A stretch of DNA of 64,000 nt from contig JASJOG010000018.1 of assembly GCA_030142905.1 (NCBI GenBank), positions 1,240,001 to 1,304,000 of the forward strand, in the 5' to 3' direction. The notes beneath the pieces were generated by a model, which saw only the letters and a list, made by a program, of their open reading frames with translations, was not told the DNA's origin and ran no database searches. Position numbers and translations under genes: made by a program. The stretch comes from Heliopora coerulea (taxonomy: Eukaryota > Cnidaria > Anthozoa > Scleralcyonacea > Helioporidae). Positions within the stretch are counted from its first letter, which is position 1. Each line of letters opens with the position of its first letter. Below, piece after piece: positions 12,141 through 26,600 of the stretch.

Positions 12141-12228
12141 ATGGCTGCATCAAGCCTCCATCAGCGCTACTTTTGGCATAGCGCGGGCTTGAAGAGCTTT
12201 CGGAAGCAAGACTTCAGCAAACGCATTA
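12141..12228 (+). CDS. candidate first exon with targeting-like N-terminus (speculative)
   Basis: An ATG in a good context (gccATGGCT) opens 31 codons beginning MAASSLHQRYFWHSAGLK, rich in Ser, Arg, Lys and aromatic residues with no acidic residue until Asp-23, as in mitochondrial presequences. It lies 0.9 kb upstream of the first certain VWA8 exon. The only downstream GT (12229) would be a poor donor, although its phase would fit the next exon. The conserved segment expected between presequence and exon 1 is not seen, so this may be chance. Confidence 0.2.
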
Positions 12229-12680
12229 GTCCATAACAAAGGGCAGTATTTCAAGCATGAGCCAATGCCAGGACAAAAGTCGCACCAAAGACGATCGTTC
12301 CACTTTCGTCTTGAATTTTACCCAATGAAAATGTTAAGTATCCTAGATAAAGTTATACTTCGTTTTCTTCGCGATATTATATTTGAGTTTATTTTGCCAC
12401 TTAAAACCGGTCTTACTTGCCGTAAAGGCAATTTACTGCAAAGGTTATTTAACAAAACAAGGCTTGTTGGCGGACAGTTTTTTCTTTTGTTTTCACATTT
12501 CGAAATATATGGTTATATTTCTGAAAAGTTTTCTGTCAATACCCACGATAACAAGCAAAAAATAAATTTCGTAGTGCAAAACAAATGTTTTGTTGAAACA
12601 AGCCATGTTTCCACTAACGGAAAGGAGTCGACTGCGCCCGTATGCCCCCTTGATTACGTTTCTATAGGATTACTAATTTG

Positions 12681-12980
12681 TAATACCATGATAACCTCCG
12701 TTTCTATTGTTCTCAAGAGGAGATTTAATCTCTACATTCCCTCATCAGCATGCATACTTTTATTAATTTTCCCTCATTAACTTGCATAAGCGAACATCAA
12801 AGTGGCACCGTTTTGTGTGACAACCATTGCCTTCCCAAACGTCGAATGATAATACTTTTAAATTTAAGCATTGAACAACTCATTTTATACATGGGCTGGT
12901 ACCCACCATGGACAGTACTAATATCCCCAAAAAAATTTCAGACAATACCAAATTAAATTTCGTTGGTAATCATGGTATTA
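12681..12980. mobile_element. MITE, copy 2
   Basis: Begins TAATACCATGATAACC and ends GGTAATCATGGTATTA; the symmetry extends by TTTG/CAAA outside. Shares its interior with the copy at 6848-7127, roughly 80-85% by eye. Confidence 0.8.
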
Positions 12981-13163
12981 CAAACTAAAAACCTCCCCAA
13001 ACCTCCCCAGCTTTCGGGGAAATTTAATCACTAATTTCCCTCATGCCAGGGTATTACTTATAAGGTATCGCACGAGGGCTTTTATACTGTATGATATTTA
13101 TGTAAAGGAATTTTAAATAATCGGCATTTATCAGTAAGGTATATCATTTTATTATGGTTAAAG

Positions 13164-13225
13164 TTCCAGGCCCGCAAAACGTTCCTGAGTCAGTTCTTCA
13201 GCACCTAAAATGGATTATGCAAAAG
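13164..13225 (+). CDS. VWA8: VWA8 exon 1 of those traced
   Basis: Encodes PQNVPESVLQHLKWIMQK, matching the segment just before the first ATPase module. Donor AAG|GTACG at 13226, phase 0. The acceptor is uncertain: AG ending at 13163 or the better CAG ending at 13169; both keep the same frame and need one base from an upstream exon. Too short for a plain ORF scan. Confidence 0.85.
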
Positions 13226-14657
13226 GTACGATAAAGGTTAAATTGTGACTAAGAACGGAAGGTCGACAAGATCGTATTTTCACTATGTTAATATACACAT
13301 TTGCTTATGCGGAAAAAAAGACTTACGAAAAGAAACACTGTAACGGTTTCAAATTTAGTTCATGGACCCTGATCTGTTAATTGAGACTCCAGAGTCTGTA
13401 TTAGAGATTCCAAGGCGCGGAGGTCCAGTGTAGATAGCTTCGATAAAACAGCGGCGTTCTTGAGGTTATACACTATCTAAAATATAGAAAACAAGCTTCT
13501 CGACGTTTCGAGCGAAGGCCCTTCGTCCGGAAACGTCGAGAAGCTTGTTTTCTATATCTTAGATAGTGTATAACCTCAAGAACGCCTCAGTATTAGAGAT
13601 TGTTAACTTAACGATTTCGTGAGGATCAATCCTATGCGAAGTAAAATTCGTACCCTTTTACATTATAGCGAAACAATTTATTCACAGCTGCCGATGAAGA
13701 CCGCTACAAAGAACTACGAAATGAGCGGGGCGAGATTTACCTTCTTTATATATACCCACATGTACCCATCGATTTTTGTTGATTTTTGTCGATTTTCTAT
13801 TCAATGTCGTTAGGGGGAGTCCTTCATTACGCGAAATAATGCGGTCCTCGTTCAAACTCATTGGTCAACGATCTCAATATGACTGCTGTTTCATGATTTT
13901 GAACTTTGTTTTCCAATTTATTTACATCCAGATTATAAAGAAGTTCTTGGACCTTAAGTATGCATGTGGAGCTGGAACATTTTCATTCATGAAATTTTCA
14001 TTTCACATATGAAATCAGACTGTTCTCACTTATGAAATACCTTATTCACTTGTGAAATAACTTGGTTAAAACTTTCACAAATGAAATTTTTGAGTGTGCA
14101 ACATGTATTTCACATATGAAATTTAAGATTCACGTATGAAAGTAAATTTTACACATGAAATTTTCATTTCACATATGGAATTGAAACATTTCAGTTTACG
14201 AAATACTGTTTTCATAAATTTTTAATTAATAAAAAAATAAAATTGATTCTATAAACCAGTTCTATATCACGGTTACAGACTGTTGCATTCAAAATCTCAT
14301 ATGCGAGATTGGATTTATTTTTACGAGTGATATAAAGTGCCGACCATATATCTTCTCTTTAAAACTACTGTGTTGGCGAGCAATTTCAATTAGACAAGAT
14401 GACCTTCACTATGTTGACGTGGGAGAATTTTCGAACTGTATCCTCATTATCATGCTCTTAGTTTTTACCATTGTTTTGGATTTATTGGCTTTATCAGGAT
14501 CAGCTGGGTCAAGATATATTTCTAATTGGACCACCGGGATCAATCCGCCGGACTCTCGTCATGCAATATTTAGTAAGTATTTCATTGGCAAAGCTTCGAC
14601 ATAATAGATCAGTAGCACTTACTTGATCTGAAATGCGGTATATCAATGTCGTGAGAA

Positions 14658-14693
<36 letters not shown>

Positions 14694-17600
14694 ATATATT
14701 CACTTCCAAGCATCCACGTTTTCTTTCGCAAATCCCGTGCTTGACTTGTTAAGAAACTCATTAAGAATTCATGAGGAAAATACAAAGGGAAATCATAACC
14801 GTGTCGTGTCTTTATATGTGATAAAAATACGCTTACTTTTCTCCTCCAATTTTCTCAGCTTAGAAAACATTAATTTTCAAACTTTTTTTGCAAATTAACG
14901 TATTAAGAGGTTTGTTTTTTCAAGCCGTTCAAAAAACTCGCAGTGCGTGCTTTATCGGACCTAAAACACTCGGCAGCACTCCTCGTTTTTTAAACATTAC
15001 ATAAATGATTTCATGGGTTGCCTTGAGATGTGTTTCGTGGATAGCAACCATTCTCCTATGCAACTTAATTCGACTGAGGGGTGTACTAAAAAAGTGTGCT
15101 ACGTTTTAGCTGCTTTGTACGACGTTGAACTTTTCTCATTTTAAAGTCCAGATTAAGATCTACTACCAAGCTACTCACTTATTAAGCATTTGACACAATT
15201 TCGTAAGTTTTTTTCAAAAATCACAACAAACTTGAAGTTTTTCTCCTGTTTTTTTTCACTTTCTCTCATACCTAGATATGGACACCTCTCGATCCATCGT
15301 TTACCCAGAATGTTTTATTTCGTTGAATGAATAGCCAGACTTGTTCCTTGTCACAAACATCTTGTTTTTGTAACCTCTTTTCGACACGGAAACATTTATA
15401 TCGACTCTCCTTATCGAACGGGAAAAGTCAACATCAAGATCGAAGTCAAGCACGGAAAAACAATAATAAATAACGAACGAGATTTTTCAATTTTATTTAA
15501 ACTAACCGCCAACTGGCTTCCAAACAAGTTCTTTTGTGGGCAGTTATGAAAAAAATGCAACTGTAAGCTTAAAATGAGAGAAATTCAGCTTTACGAATAG
15601 TGGCCCGGTCTAAACAAACTTTCAAAAACGACCGTCATGTCCACCTATACAGTAAGATCCCTGATTTCTCTGAGATCAGTGATATCTAACACGAGAAAGA
15701 GGACCTATGCTGACGCCATTTTTCCCGACGCTCGCCGACATCGCTTACAAGCCCCGCAGTCCAGTTATATTGCACAGTTCAGTGACAGCAACCAAACTTG
15801 TATCAGTTACAGGAACATGTGTACTTATATATACGAAAGTATAAACATTAAAATGTGTAACAATTCAGGAGCGATTTGGATAACGTTTATTTGTCCATAT
15901 GCAACTATAGACCATATAACCATATATATGCATATATGCAAACATATACTTATGCAACCTGGAACACTCTCTTTCTTGATGTTTGCGATGAAATTCCCTG
16001 CGTTGGATCATGGGTATGTTAAAAGAAGACGCTGAACTTGACGATAACACCGAAGAAATTATACTGAAATATTTTAGTAATACTGACGACAAACGTTTTG
16101 GAATTCGTCAAAGAACACTGCTTACAAATGCCGGGATCAGTGATGGGATCTCTTTTGTCCCCTACCTAAGCAAACATACTCATGGCTGTCCTAGAAAAAC
16201 AAACCCTTCTAAATTCTCCTGGGGACTAACCCCAATTGACGATTTCCCCCCTACATGCTGTCAAATAACACATGATTCCAGGTCCCACTACAATCCTCTT
16301 GATAAAGGTGTTCATGAAGGGGCACTACCCCGAAGCATCGGACAAATAAAGTTGTTTCGGTTTTAATTGTGGTTCTTTATAAATGTTTTTAAAATCACTG
16401 GATTGGGGATTTGTTATTTCAAGTATGTCTATTTGTGAGTTTCAATATGTGGATATATATTTGTCCGTTCGTTTCTGCGTCGCTAGTTTTCTTTTTTTTA
16501 TGTATTAGTCCAGCCTATCCTTCTCAAAATGAAACGGTCTTTTCTTTAATGCTGTTATTGGTGCAAAAAAAGATAGTAACGATTCCTATCATGTTCCTGC
16601 CAAAAAGTCTACTTGCTTTCTCAATTAGGTTTTACGAAGACACGTTTGAAACCAGGAACGGTTTGTCTATGCCTGAAGCATATACGTTACATAGTCGTTA
16701 TATTTGAGACGAAATTTATTTACATTAATATGCGCTATATGTGGGAAATATTGGAACTTGGAGATATCTTGAACAATAGACGAACGTTCACACATACATA
16801 CATACATACATACATACATACATACATACATACATACATACATACATACATACATACATACATACATACACACATACATACATGTATGCATGCATGCATG
16901 CATACAGACGAACGTGTTTACACGTCTGTCGCAAACACTTTAATCATGGGATTTGTAAGAACGTCAGGAAGTAGATGCAGGTGAAGAACCTCATATCATT
17001 TCATTTTTCTTGAACAATTATCAAGAAAAAAAAATCAGTTTACTGTCAATGATGTTTGAGTAGCTTCTTATGAACTATTTAAAATCATTTTCGAGGAATT
17101 GACTCAGCGTGAGGCTGAATACGTTGCTTTGAGTCGAGATACAACTGAATCAGACTTGAAACAAAGAAGGGAGATTATCTCTGGAACTTCGTATTACTTT
17201 AACCAGGTAGGATTTTGTTTGCTTTACATCTTTTTTATCACTTTTTCAATTGTAGTATGTGTACAGCTGCACGTAGATACAGGCCCGTAGCGAAGGGTCA
17301 ATTGCAGGGGGGGCCAAAACTTAGGGTGAGGAGAGCGAGCGCCGAAGGCGCGAGAAACCTCTAGGCGGGTCCGAGGGCATGCTCCGTCGGAAAATTTTGA
17401 AATTTAGAGTCCCTGAAATGCCACTTTCTGCAGTTTGGGCGTGAGATTTTAGAGAATTCTGCAGGTTAAAAAACGTCATATAAAATTCACAACAGACAAA
17501 ACATTTCCGAACTTTGAATAAATATATGGATAGAAAAATATTTCAAATTCCTAAGACACTACATAACAGACTACGTCGGAGCTTTATCACTTGCCTTCAT

Positions 17601-20600
17601 TCTTACCACTGATTCAAAAAGGATTCAACGTGCTTTTTGAATTTTTGATTCAAAATTGATTCAATGTGTTTTTCCCCCATCTTTTGTCGTACTATTTCTT
17701 AGCAAATTTATGGGGGCCATGGCCCCCCCTGCCCCATCTCAGATACGGGCCTGCGATATGCTAGTTATTAATGCGAGATTGAGAAACATGTCAGTTGCGT
17801 TTGTCACCATTGAATGTAACCATGGTTGATTCCGTAACGATTCCGCAATAGAAATACTTCAGTTGTCTAATATTTTTTAAGTATTTGCGTATGTTAAGAC
17901 TGAGAAAACAAACGATGTAAGACGGTCGCGTTTTGAAGAGAAACCTTTGTTTCCTCGTACAGACTGCACGTTGTAATAGGATGTTTTTTCACTGAGTAAT
18001 ACGTTTTACGAAACACGTGTCGAGTGACTCGTGATTGATGTCGTTGTTTCACCTAATCAACGTTTGAGATGGTGCCCACATGTGATAAGTAGGACGCACC
18101 TACTTCTCTGGCTTGATTGACCTAAAACATTTTTGAGTTCCTGATAGAGATGCAAGAAATCGATCCCTCGTTGGACCCATTACATCTCAACTTAATTATA
18201 TTGGGTTGCCCCAACAAACAACAGTTTGTTATCTTAAAGGCCTTTTTTATTGTGTGAAAAGACTAGGTTAGTAGAGTTATGATTGTTTATATGTATTGAT
18301 ATCCTAGAGCTCTGTCCGTGCTGCGTTAGAAGGGCGCGTGTTGATCCTGGACGGAATAGAGAAAGCAGAAAGAAATGTTCTCCCGGTCCTAAACAATTTG
18401 CTAGAAAACAGGTAAACATGCACATCCATTACGTTGCTCCATGAGCTCCTCCAATAGATTTTCTTTCTCATTTTCTCCTTAATCTTAAAGTAAAATGAGC
18501 GATTTTAAACTGTGCATAATGCTACGCGGTCAATTTGGTTCTCAAACGTAGTTTTATACCTCATTTGAAATTTTACCAGGGAGATGCAGCTAGACGATGG
18601 CAGATTTTTGGTAGCAGCCAACAGATATGATTCACTCCTCAAGGTAAGACAGTAATGTGTTTTATCAAGTTGAGTGGTAATGTAATTACATTTCTGAGCC
18701 GCGTTTTATGAATAAGATGCAGTAAATACCCGATTCCGTGATTTGACTGGAACAGCCTGAATGAGAATAAAGTACTTTTCGTAGCTTTATGGCTTGACGT
18801 TTGATTTTTCTGTATTATTTAGGAGCACAGCAAAGAAGAACTTGATGAGTGGAAATTAATTCGCGTAAGCGAAGATTTTCGAGTGTTTGCACTTGGCGTG
18901 CCAGTACCTCGGTACCCTGGTAATCCTTTAGACCCACCATTACGATCTCGTTTTCAGTCCAGGGATGTTTCGAAGTTTTCTTACAAGGTATGAGTACGCG
19001 CGACTTCAAAAAACTTCATAAATAATCGGCATCTGGAGTATTAAGCCGTACATTTTATCTGTTTTATCTGTATCAATTACCCATAGTTTTAGTCTTTAGA
19101 AATAAAAGGAACCATCTACAAAAATGTATTATCTAAGACATGAAAAACTGACAATCTGGGACGATATTATTCTTCTATACTGGTTATATATTTCAAGTTA
19201 CTACTTATGGACCACTCATTTAATAAGGATCAAGTAATATTAGTCAACAATTAAATCGAACATTTCTTAAATCTGTTCAAGGATCAACTGCAAAGTCTTG
19301 CCGAATTTTCGACTCCTAATCTTCCTAAAGAAAGGTAAGTCAGAGACAGAGCAATATTCAATACTTAAGATTTAGAATGTTCAAGAGCTTGGTGGCACAA
19401 GCTTTTAAACAAACGAATCGATTTTTGTCACTCCCGTCCACTAAACCTCGCATGGCGCCTTAAACGTCATATGCCACTGCTGAATACGTTTGATTCTTCT
19501 CATGCAAAAATGTGCTTCGATCAGCGTTTTTTCCCTTCCAGAAGTGTCTTTAACGTGACGAATTAAAAAGCTTGCTAGAGTTGTTGAAATATGAAACATT
19601 TCGAAACCCATATGAAAACCGAAAGAAGGGAAACTACTAGTGTAAATGATGAAGTGCTATACACCAGCAGTCATATTTTGAAATCCAGTTAATTCACGGT
19701 CTTGACACCTATTCGGCTTCCTACCCAGCAACGACGCCGTTATCTAAAGCCTTCATTTCTTCACTCGGAGAATACAACGCAAAAGAGTCAAAGAGGAACA
19801 ACCTACAAAGAAAACTCGAACGGCAATTTTTAGCGTGGTTGATGAAATCGTGAATAAAATTGCTATGTGAACTGTAACTGCAGTGACGACAATCCTCGAA
19901 ATGCCAATGAAATTACAGGTATTCTATACAAGCGATTTCAAGTCATGGTCTGGTTGGCGATAAAAATTGAAGAGAGCTGTTACTTATGTCCTACCATATA
20001 TTGCTAAAGAAACTTAAAATTACCCTTACCTTTGCAGGTTAGCCAATCTTGTGAGTTTTGCTTACACCCTTCAGTCATCGGAGTTAATGTCCTTAGGAAT
20101 GCCGGATTTTCCAGTTGAAAATTTAAAATATATTGTCACAATTATGGTGAGTTTAACGGTAAAATATACAATCTTAGGGCTGTACGCATGGGCGAATTTC
20201 ATTGCGTTTTATAAGAGATTCATTCGTGACTCCGAACCGAAATTCTGTATGCAATCAGCCCTTTAGTAACCGGGAAAATAGTAAAATAGTGATGAAATGA
20301 AAGAAGGGAAAAGTATTTGTGAGGGTAAACTTAATAGTGTAGCTACGTAGACGTTTTTAAGTTATCTTCGTACGCCTTGATGTTAAAACAGTTTTTGTTT
20401 GGTAATAGAACCGACTACAGTTCAGTTCCTGCCAACATTTACTCAATAAAATATATCCTCAGCAACTTATACTTGGACTAGAAGGACAGGCAGCTGTGCA
20501 AGACATATTAAAGGTACATCGTAAACTCACTCTGCTTGTGAAATTTTATAAATACAATTTTGTCATGTAGCTACTCTAGTAAATTTAAATGTAAGTAAGA

Positions 20601-23600
20601 GGGTATGACTAGTTTTTCCAACAAAGAGACAAAAGTACTAGTTTTTGATGGAGAAACCAAGTTTTTATATAACAGTACCTGCCGGCGTTGTGCCGACTTC
20701 TCCCTCAGTCTTGGACAGAACTGCCGACTTTCATGAATCATTTTGGTGTTACCCTATAACAAACTGGCAGGCCAAAGACTTAAATAATTTCGATTCATTG
20801 GGATGACTATTCCATAAAAATGCTTCCATTCAGCTAAGAATACATTTCAAGATGTCAGTTCTAGTTTTGGGTGGGGCTGATTTGTATTCACAATCCCTTA
20901 AATCGTTGTACGTCTTTTAAGTCTGGCAAATACTCAAGAGCTACTATTACTTTCTTATCAAGTTGTCCCAGTTCAGCATTTTTAAGGTAGCGTAGGTTAC
21001 GTATTAATCGAAAGAGACTAAAGTTACATAGACACATTCACTCATCAAAATAATGAGGAGGTAATGCAACATTCGATCACGAGCGAGTCCTTGTAAATTC
21101 TAACTATACTTGTTACTGATTGGCTTACATCATCATGATTAATCGCCAGATAAATTGTAGTGTAACTTTACCTTAAAATTCAAACTGTAAAAGAAGGAAA
21201 ACGCATTCCAGCTGTATGAAAGGAATTGGACCAGTGATAGAGTTATTTTAACAAGACATAAAACAACGTTAATTCAACTAGTTTTTAATAATACGAAGTT
21301 TCAAAAAATTATATCCTGACGTAATACCATTTTTATCGTGATTTTATAGTTAGTGCTTGTTAACTTCATTTCTGTCGATTGTTATTGAAAAGCCGACGCA
21401 AGACTGGCTCTGGAAGCAACTGGATTCCTTTTGTAAAAATGATAATTTTGTGTTAAAACAATAACTTTAATTAGCGCAAGTTCTTGGTCCATTTCAAATT
21501 AAAAATAACAAGAAAAAGAATTATTTATAATATTAATAAGAGTTTTTTAAATATTTGTAAAGGAAGTTCTGCTCACTTTCTAGGAGATCCTGTCACACAA
21601 CAGAAATACTAAGTAACTTTGTTATTAATACAAGGGCCTTTAGTTCAAACATCAAATCTATTATACGTCTCATCCAATGCAAAAAAACATGATTAATTAT
21701 ATGAATTATTATGTAAACATTATGAATGCATTAGTTAATTTTTTAGTTGATGTAGTTAATGATTAATTAATTAATCCACTGCAAGACAAAGCTTTCGTGT
21801 CGTCATGCTAGTATTTTAAGTGGATTTATTTTATCAAGGAGTTCTCCATAATTTTAATACAATTAAGGTCTAAATGAATGTGGCAATACTGCAGTGCTGA
21901 GGCTTGCTTCTCTGAATGTATATCATCAAGAAAAATTATCAGTTATCGTTCCGAGGTTTGAGAACTAATCTGTTGGGCTACTTCTTTTTTCATTTTGTCT
22001 TTGAGACGTTTTGCCTGGATGATGCTCCCATCAACCGCAATGGACCATATGTTATTAAAGATGTGATAAAGACTGAGCTTGAGCCCCCGACAGCATCTGT
22101 TACACTGGGGAGACTGGACCAAAATCATACCACCAAACTAGAAGTACCTTGTGGCAGAGAAGGATCGACTGGGTTGCAGTCTCTCCATGAAAAGGTATGA
22201 AACTTTGCATAAAAGACTAACAAAAATGACAACGATGGGCCAAACGTTATCCTTGCGATGAATAAGGCGAACTGTTTTTCAACACAATATTTAAAGAATC
22301 TTTGGTACGTACACTCGAATGAAAAATAGCTTGTACATGATGAAGGAAATTTTCAAGTGTCAGAATCTACAGTAATATTCGTAAGACCCAGCTAAAGCCG
22401 TACTAATGTGATAATTTACCCGAAGCAAATTCTATTAGAGGGGCCCCCTCGACCCTTTTTAACGAACGCCAAGCTCCTTATATTATGATAACTGTATACC
22501 AGTACTATCGGTGTACAACTAAACGAGATACTTCTGTAGAAACAAGTGTTTTTATACTTTTTGTTTTTTATTACTGGAAATGTAATCAAAAATTTACAAC
22601 AAGCGCTTCCGAGCCTTGACAGCTGCACAGTCGTCTATTTTACGATAAGTCGAGGCAATGGTTTAACATTTTATTGAGATTTGTAAAATATTGTAGAATC
22701 TACAAAAAGAGACCCAAAGTCGAATTTTTGTTTCTAAAAATGTACCCCAATAAAATTTTGTGCCCCGGGACAAGTACTTCAATGTCCCCCCACTTAGTAT
22801 GGCACTGGACCCAGCTGGGACCAGTTGCAAAAAGTGCAACTCTAGGCCCTCCAGCTAGTAATCGACCCTGCAAAAATTTCCTTCTTCATATACAGTCTTC
22901 ATTTCATGTGATCGAGTTTTTATGCCAAATATTCGTTGAATATACCCATTGCTTCATCGAACTCGTGACCAAGCTCCTGGCAACCGCCTTTGTAGCTCAG
23001 TTGGAATAACACTGAACAAGATTGGCAAAGTCGCGGCTTTGATTCCCTACTGGAGGCCCTAGAGTTGCACTTTTTGCGACTGACGCAGGTTGGTTCTTAA
23101 AAATAATAAAATTCTCACACTCGCAAATTTCCGTAGTAATATATAAGCTACTTTTCAGTGCACTCGGTCACTAAGAATTCTTAATTAACTGTTGATTTCA
23201 AATTCTGCGCCACCTACATGATTAGGCTCACATGTTTTTTCTGCTATTCACTCGTCCATGGATAGCGAAACATTCAAGGTTTTCAGTTCAGATTTTGATT
23301 TTATCGGGTTTAGAATATAACACACCATTATTTTATATTTGATTGTGTGAAACTTTGGAAATGTTTACATAGTTCCGCAAGTTATCATTTTGTTCTAGTT
23401 TACACTTGTTTGTGGTGTAGGCGAAATATTCGAGAGTGAAGAGGGTAATTACATCTGGGCTCGGGAAGGGTAGAGGAGCTCTGGGGACACGGATGTCCAA
23501 TGGTCCGAGAATCTGGTCACCGTTTATAAGTCTCTATTCAAAATGATGCACCTTTTTCAAGTAGTGTATGTACACATTAGTCTTCAAACAATGGCCGTAT

Positions 23601-26600
23601 TGCCTTATTTGATATTCATTCAGTAAGTTTTAACAGAGAACATAAAGGAAGGAATTGTAGGGGAAAAAAAAAGTACTGAAGAGTTTTAGTGTGAACCAAA
23701 GAATATGCAATTTTTGGAAAATCATAAACTACAAAAGGATTTGACGTGTTTTTTGCCACCTGTAGACAGCACAAACATTTACTGCCAAACTTCAAAAACA
23801 CTCCTACAATGAAATTACTTGGAACCCAAAAACATTTGTACTTGTAATAAACTGGTTCATCAGTAACCCATGGAAGTGGCATCTTGCACATGAAATCTTC
23901 CGTTTTCCATTTACAAATTTTTGTGCACATCGCAATTTCATGTATTAATACAACTTCTTAACTCTCCCTTCTAGGATTTCGTCATGACACCTTATCACTC
24001 CCGAGTATTAGCGGACATGTTCCAGTCACATCTTGTGAATGATTTTTGTTTAATTGGCCCAAAGGTTCGTAATGTGGTACAGTTAATTATGTTTTCTTCA
24101 TCACCGTTTTGCTCCACTTCACTCCACTCCACTCCACTCCTCTCCATTTTAGTCCTTTCTGCTTCAGTCCACTCCACAACACTTCAGTCTACTCCACTCT
24201 ACTTCCCTTCATTCACTGAGTTGCCGACAAGCGGATGCCTAAAAATAAACATTTCCAAATTTCTTCTATATTGTTGGGTTCTCAATCAAAGTAGGCAAAG
24301 GAAGCATGAGACCAAACTAGACGAATGCGAGCTCTGGCGGGTTTGGTGCTTTCTAAGGGTAAAGGAGCTTTTCGACCAACCAAACATTTACCTAAAGTAA
24401 TTTAGCAGGAAAGGGAGAAAGCTCAGAGTTTGATACGAAATTGTGAATTTGAATCACAAGTCACAGAAAGAGTTACCTGTGCCTGAACATGTTCGACGTT
24501 TGTACTCTAAAATCTACTTAAATTTTTTTTTGAAAAAACGTGGAGCTTCGCTCTCTGAAGATGAATAGGGAGGTTCTAAGAAGATGACAGCCTCCCGTAT
24601 CGGAACATTTCACGATAATACAAAAGTATCGAGACCTAGCAGCTCATTTATAGGTATAGGTCACTGAGCCTATTCCAGTTCTCTTTAAGAGCTGATCTCC
24701 GGAGACAATGTACGTAAACCTTCCTAAAAAGTTTAGTATGACCCCACTCACTCCTTTACGCTGATGCACTTGAACATAAAAAGGTTGAATATGGTTCAAC
24801 GCACGTTTTTATCTCAGTATTACCTTCCTTTGCTTCTCAGGGCTGCGGAAAAAGTGTCCTTGTTCATCAGTTCTCCAGACTCCTTGGATATCAAATTGAA
24901 CCAATAGTACTTTATCAGGTATTACAGTTATTTTTGTATGAGAAATTGTAACAGTATTCATTTTGCTGTTTTCATACATTTAGTAACGTTGCGCTGTTTA
25001 AGATGCCTTTGGTGGCGATACGGTGAATATTGAGTTCCAGGTGTTGGTGGGTGTGAGTTGTCCGTGATAACTCTGGGTTAGATTGAATAGTCTGCTTGCT
25101 GGTTGTGTACTGGCGTAGGTTGATATGTAGTGTCTGTCTTTGAGTTTGTCTGAAAATCATTGCTAGCCGACAATTTAAAGAAGCAAAGCAGAAAACATAC
25201 TCCGAAGAACATCACATTGGAAACTCAAGATATGAGTTGAATCGGGCAAAAACGATCGCTGTAATATTTCAGCTTCATTCCAAATTCGTTATCAAACCTG
25301 ATTTGATAACGACTTTGGAATAAATCAAAAATGTTACCCTGATCGTGTTTGTCTTCTTTTCACTCATGTCTTCAGTTTTCGAGGTGATGTTCTTTGAAGT
25401 ATGTTTCTTACTTCATAAAGTTCGTGAATCCTTATCTTTTTGATAGTAATCTTGCAATTACTATAGTGATAAGATGAAGTTGGGTAGGTCGATTTTGTTA
25501 GTGAGCTTTACAGTCCAGACTGTCGTTTGATATTCAGTGTTTCATGGCCCTTTCCACTCCCTAACAATACAAGACAGCCTCCCACTTCAGTTTTATTTTG
25601 AAATCGTGTGAGTTTAGTTGTTGCATGTACAAAGATTTTCCCTCCCAAATCTCGTGGAAGCGAAGCCTGTTTGTAATAATTTCGTCTTTTTTTTAACTCA
25701 AGTTGACATCTTTTTGAGAATGGAGCTGTCGTAGACGCAACTCCCTGTATCAGAGTGAGGTGAATCATTTAATCCACCTGTATGTACACAGCACAACCGT
25801 TGTTTAGTTTAGACGTGTTGTTTGAATAATATATTTGAATATTGATTGCGTTTAGGACATGACCTCAAGAGATCTTTTACAGCAACGAACTACTTTACCG
25901 AGTGGAGATACCGTATGGCGCCCGTCACCATTGATAGTTGCTGCTCTTCAAGGTCATGTCGCTTTGCTTGATGGGATACATCGGATTAATCCTGGCACGT
26001 TGTCCGTATTACAAAGGTTTGTCAAAAAGTCGTTCTTGTAAAGATTATCAATAATCATAGCAAAGAACAATGTGTTAGTATCATGCAACTATTTTCAAAA
26101 ATTTATGACTTGCAAATGCAGGAAATGGTGAGAAGTTAAGGAGCATTAGACGAGAAACGAAATGTTACGTACCCTACATTACGCACGGATTACATTACAT
26201 TACGGATTACATTACGTTCACCAATACGATATAAAGAAATTCCAAAGTTCTATAGTTGATCTCTTTATAGTTCATTCCCAAATTGATCTAGACATTAGTA
26301 CAACTAAACTCTAGCAGCGGGGGTCCAGTGTAGATAGCTTCGATAAAACAGCGGCGTTCTTGAGGTTATACACCATCTAAAAGATAGAAAAAAAGCTTCT
26401 CGACGTTTCGAGCGAAGGCCCTTCGTCCGGAGATTAGTAGCATGAAGGGCCTTCGCACGAAACGTCGAGAAGCTTTTTTTCTATCTTTTAGATAGTGTAT
26501 AACCTCAAGAACGCCGCTGTTTTAAACTCTAGCAGTCACATCAGACACGTCTTAGAATTTTTTTATTAATAAAGCTACAGACTGGTAACCGAAAGCTCAT

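Noticed and set aside
12265..12780. 171-codon plus-strand open frame as part of VWA8
   Set aside because: No match to the expected N-terminal segment; its end lies inside the MITE at 12681-12980.
16613..16984. Open frames rich in THTYIH or CMYV repeats
   Set aside because: Translation of a (CATA)n microsatellite.
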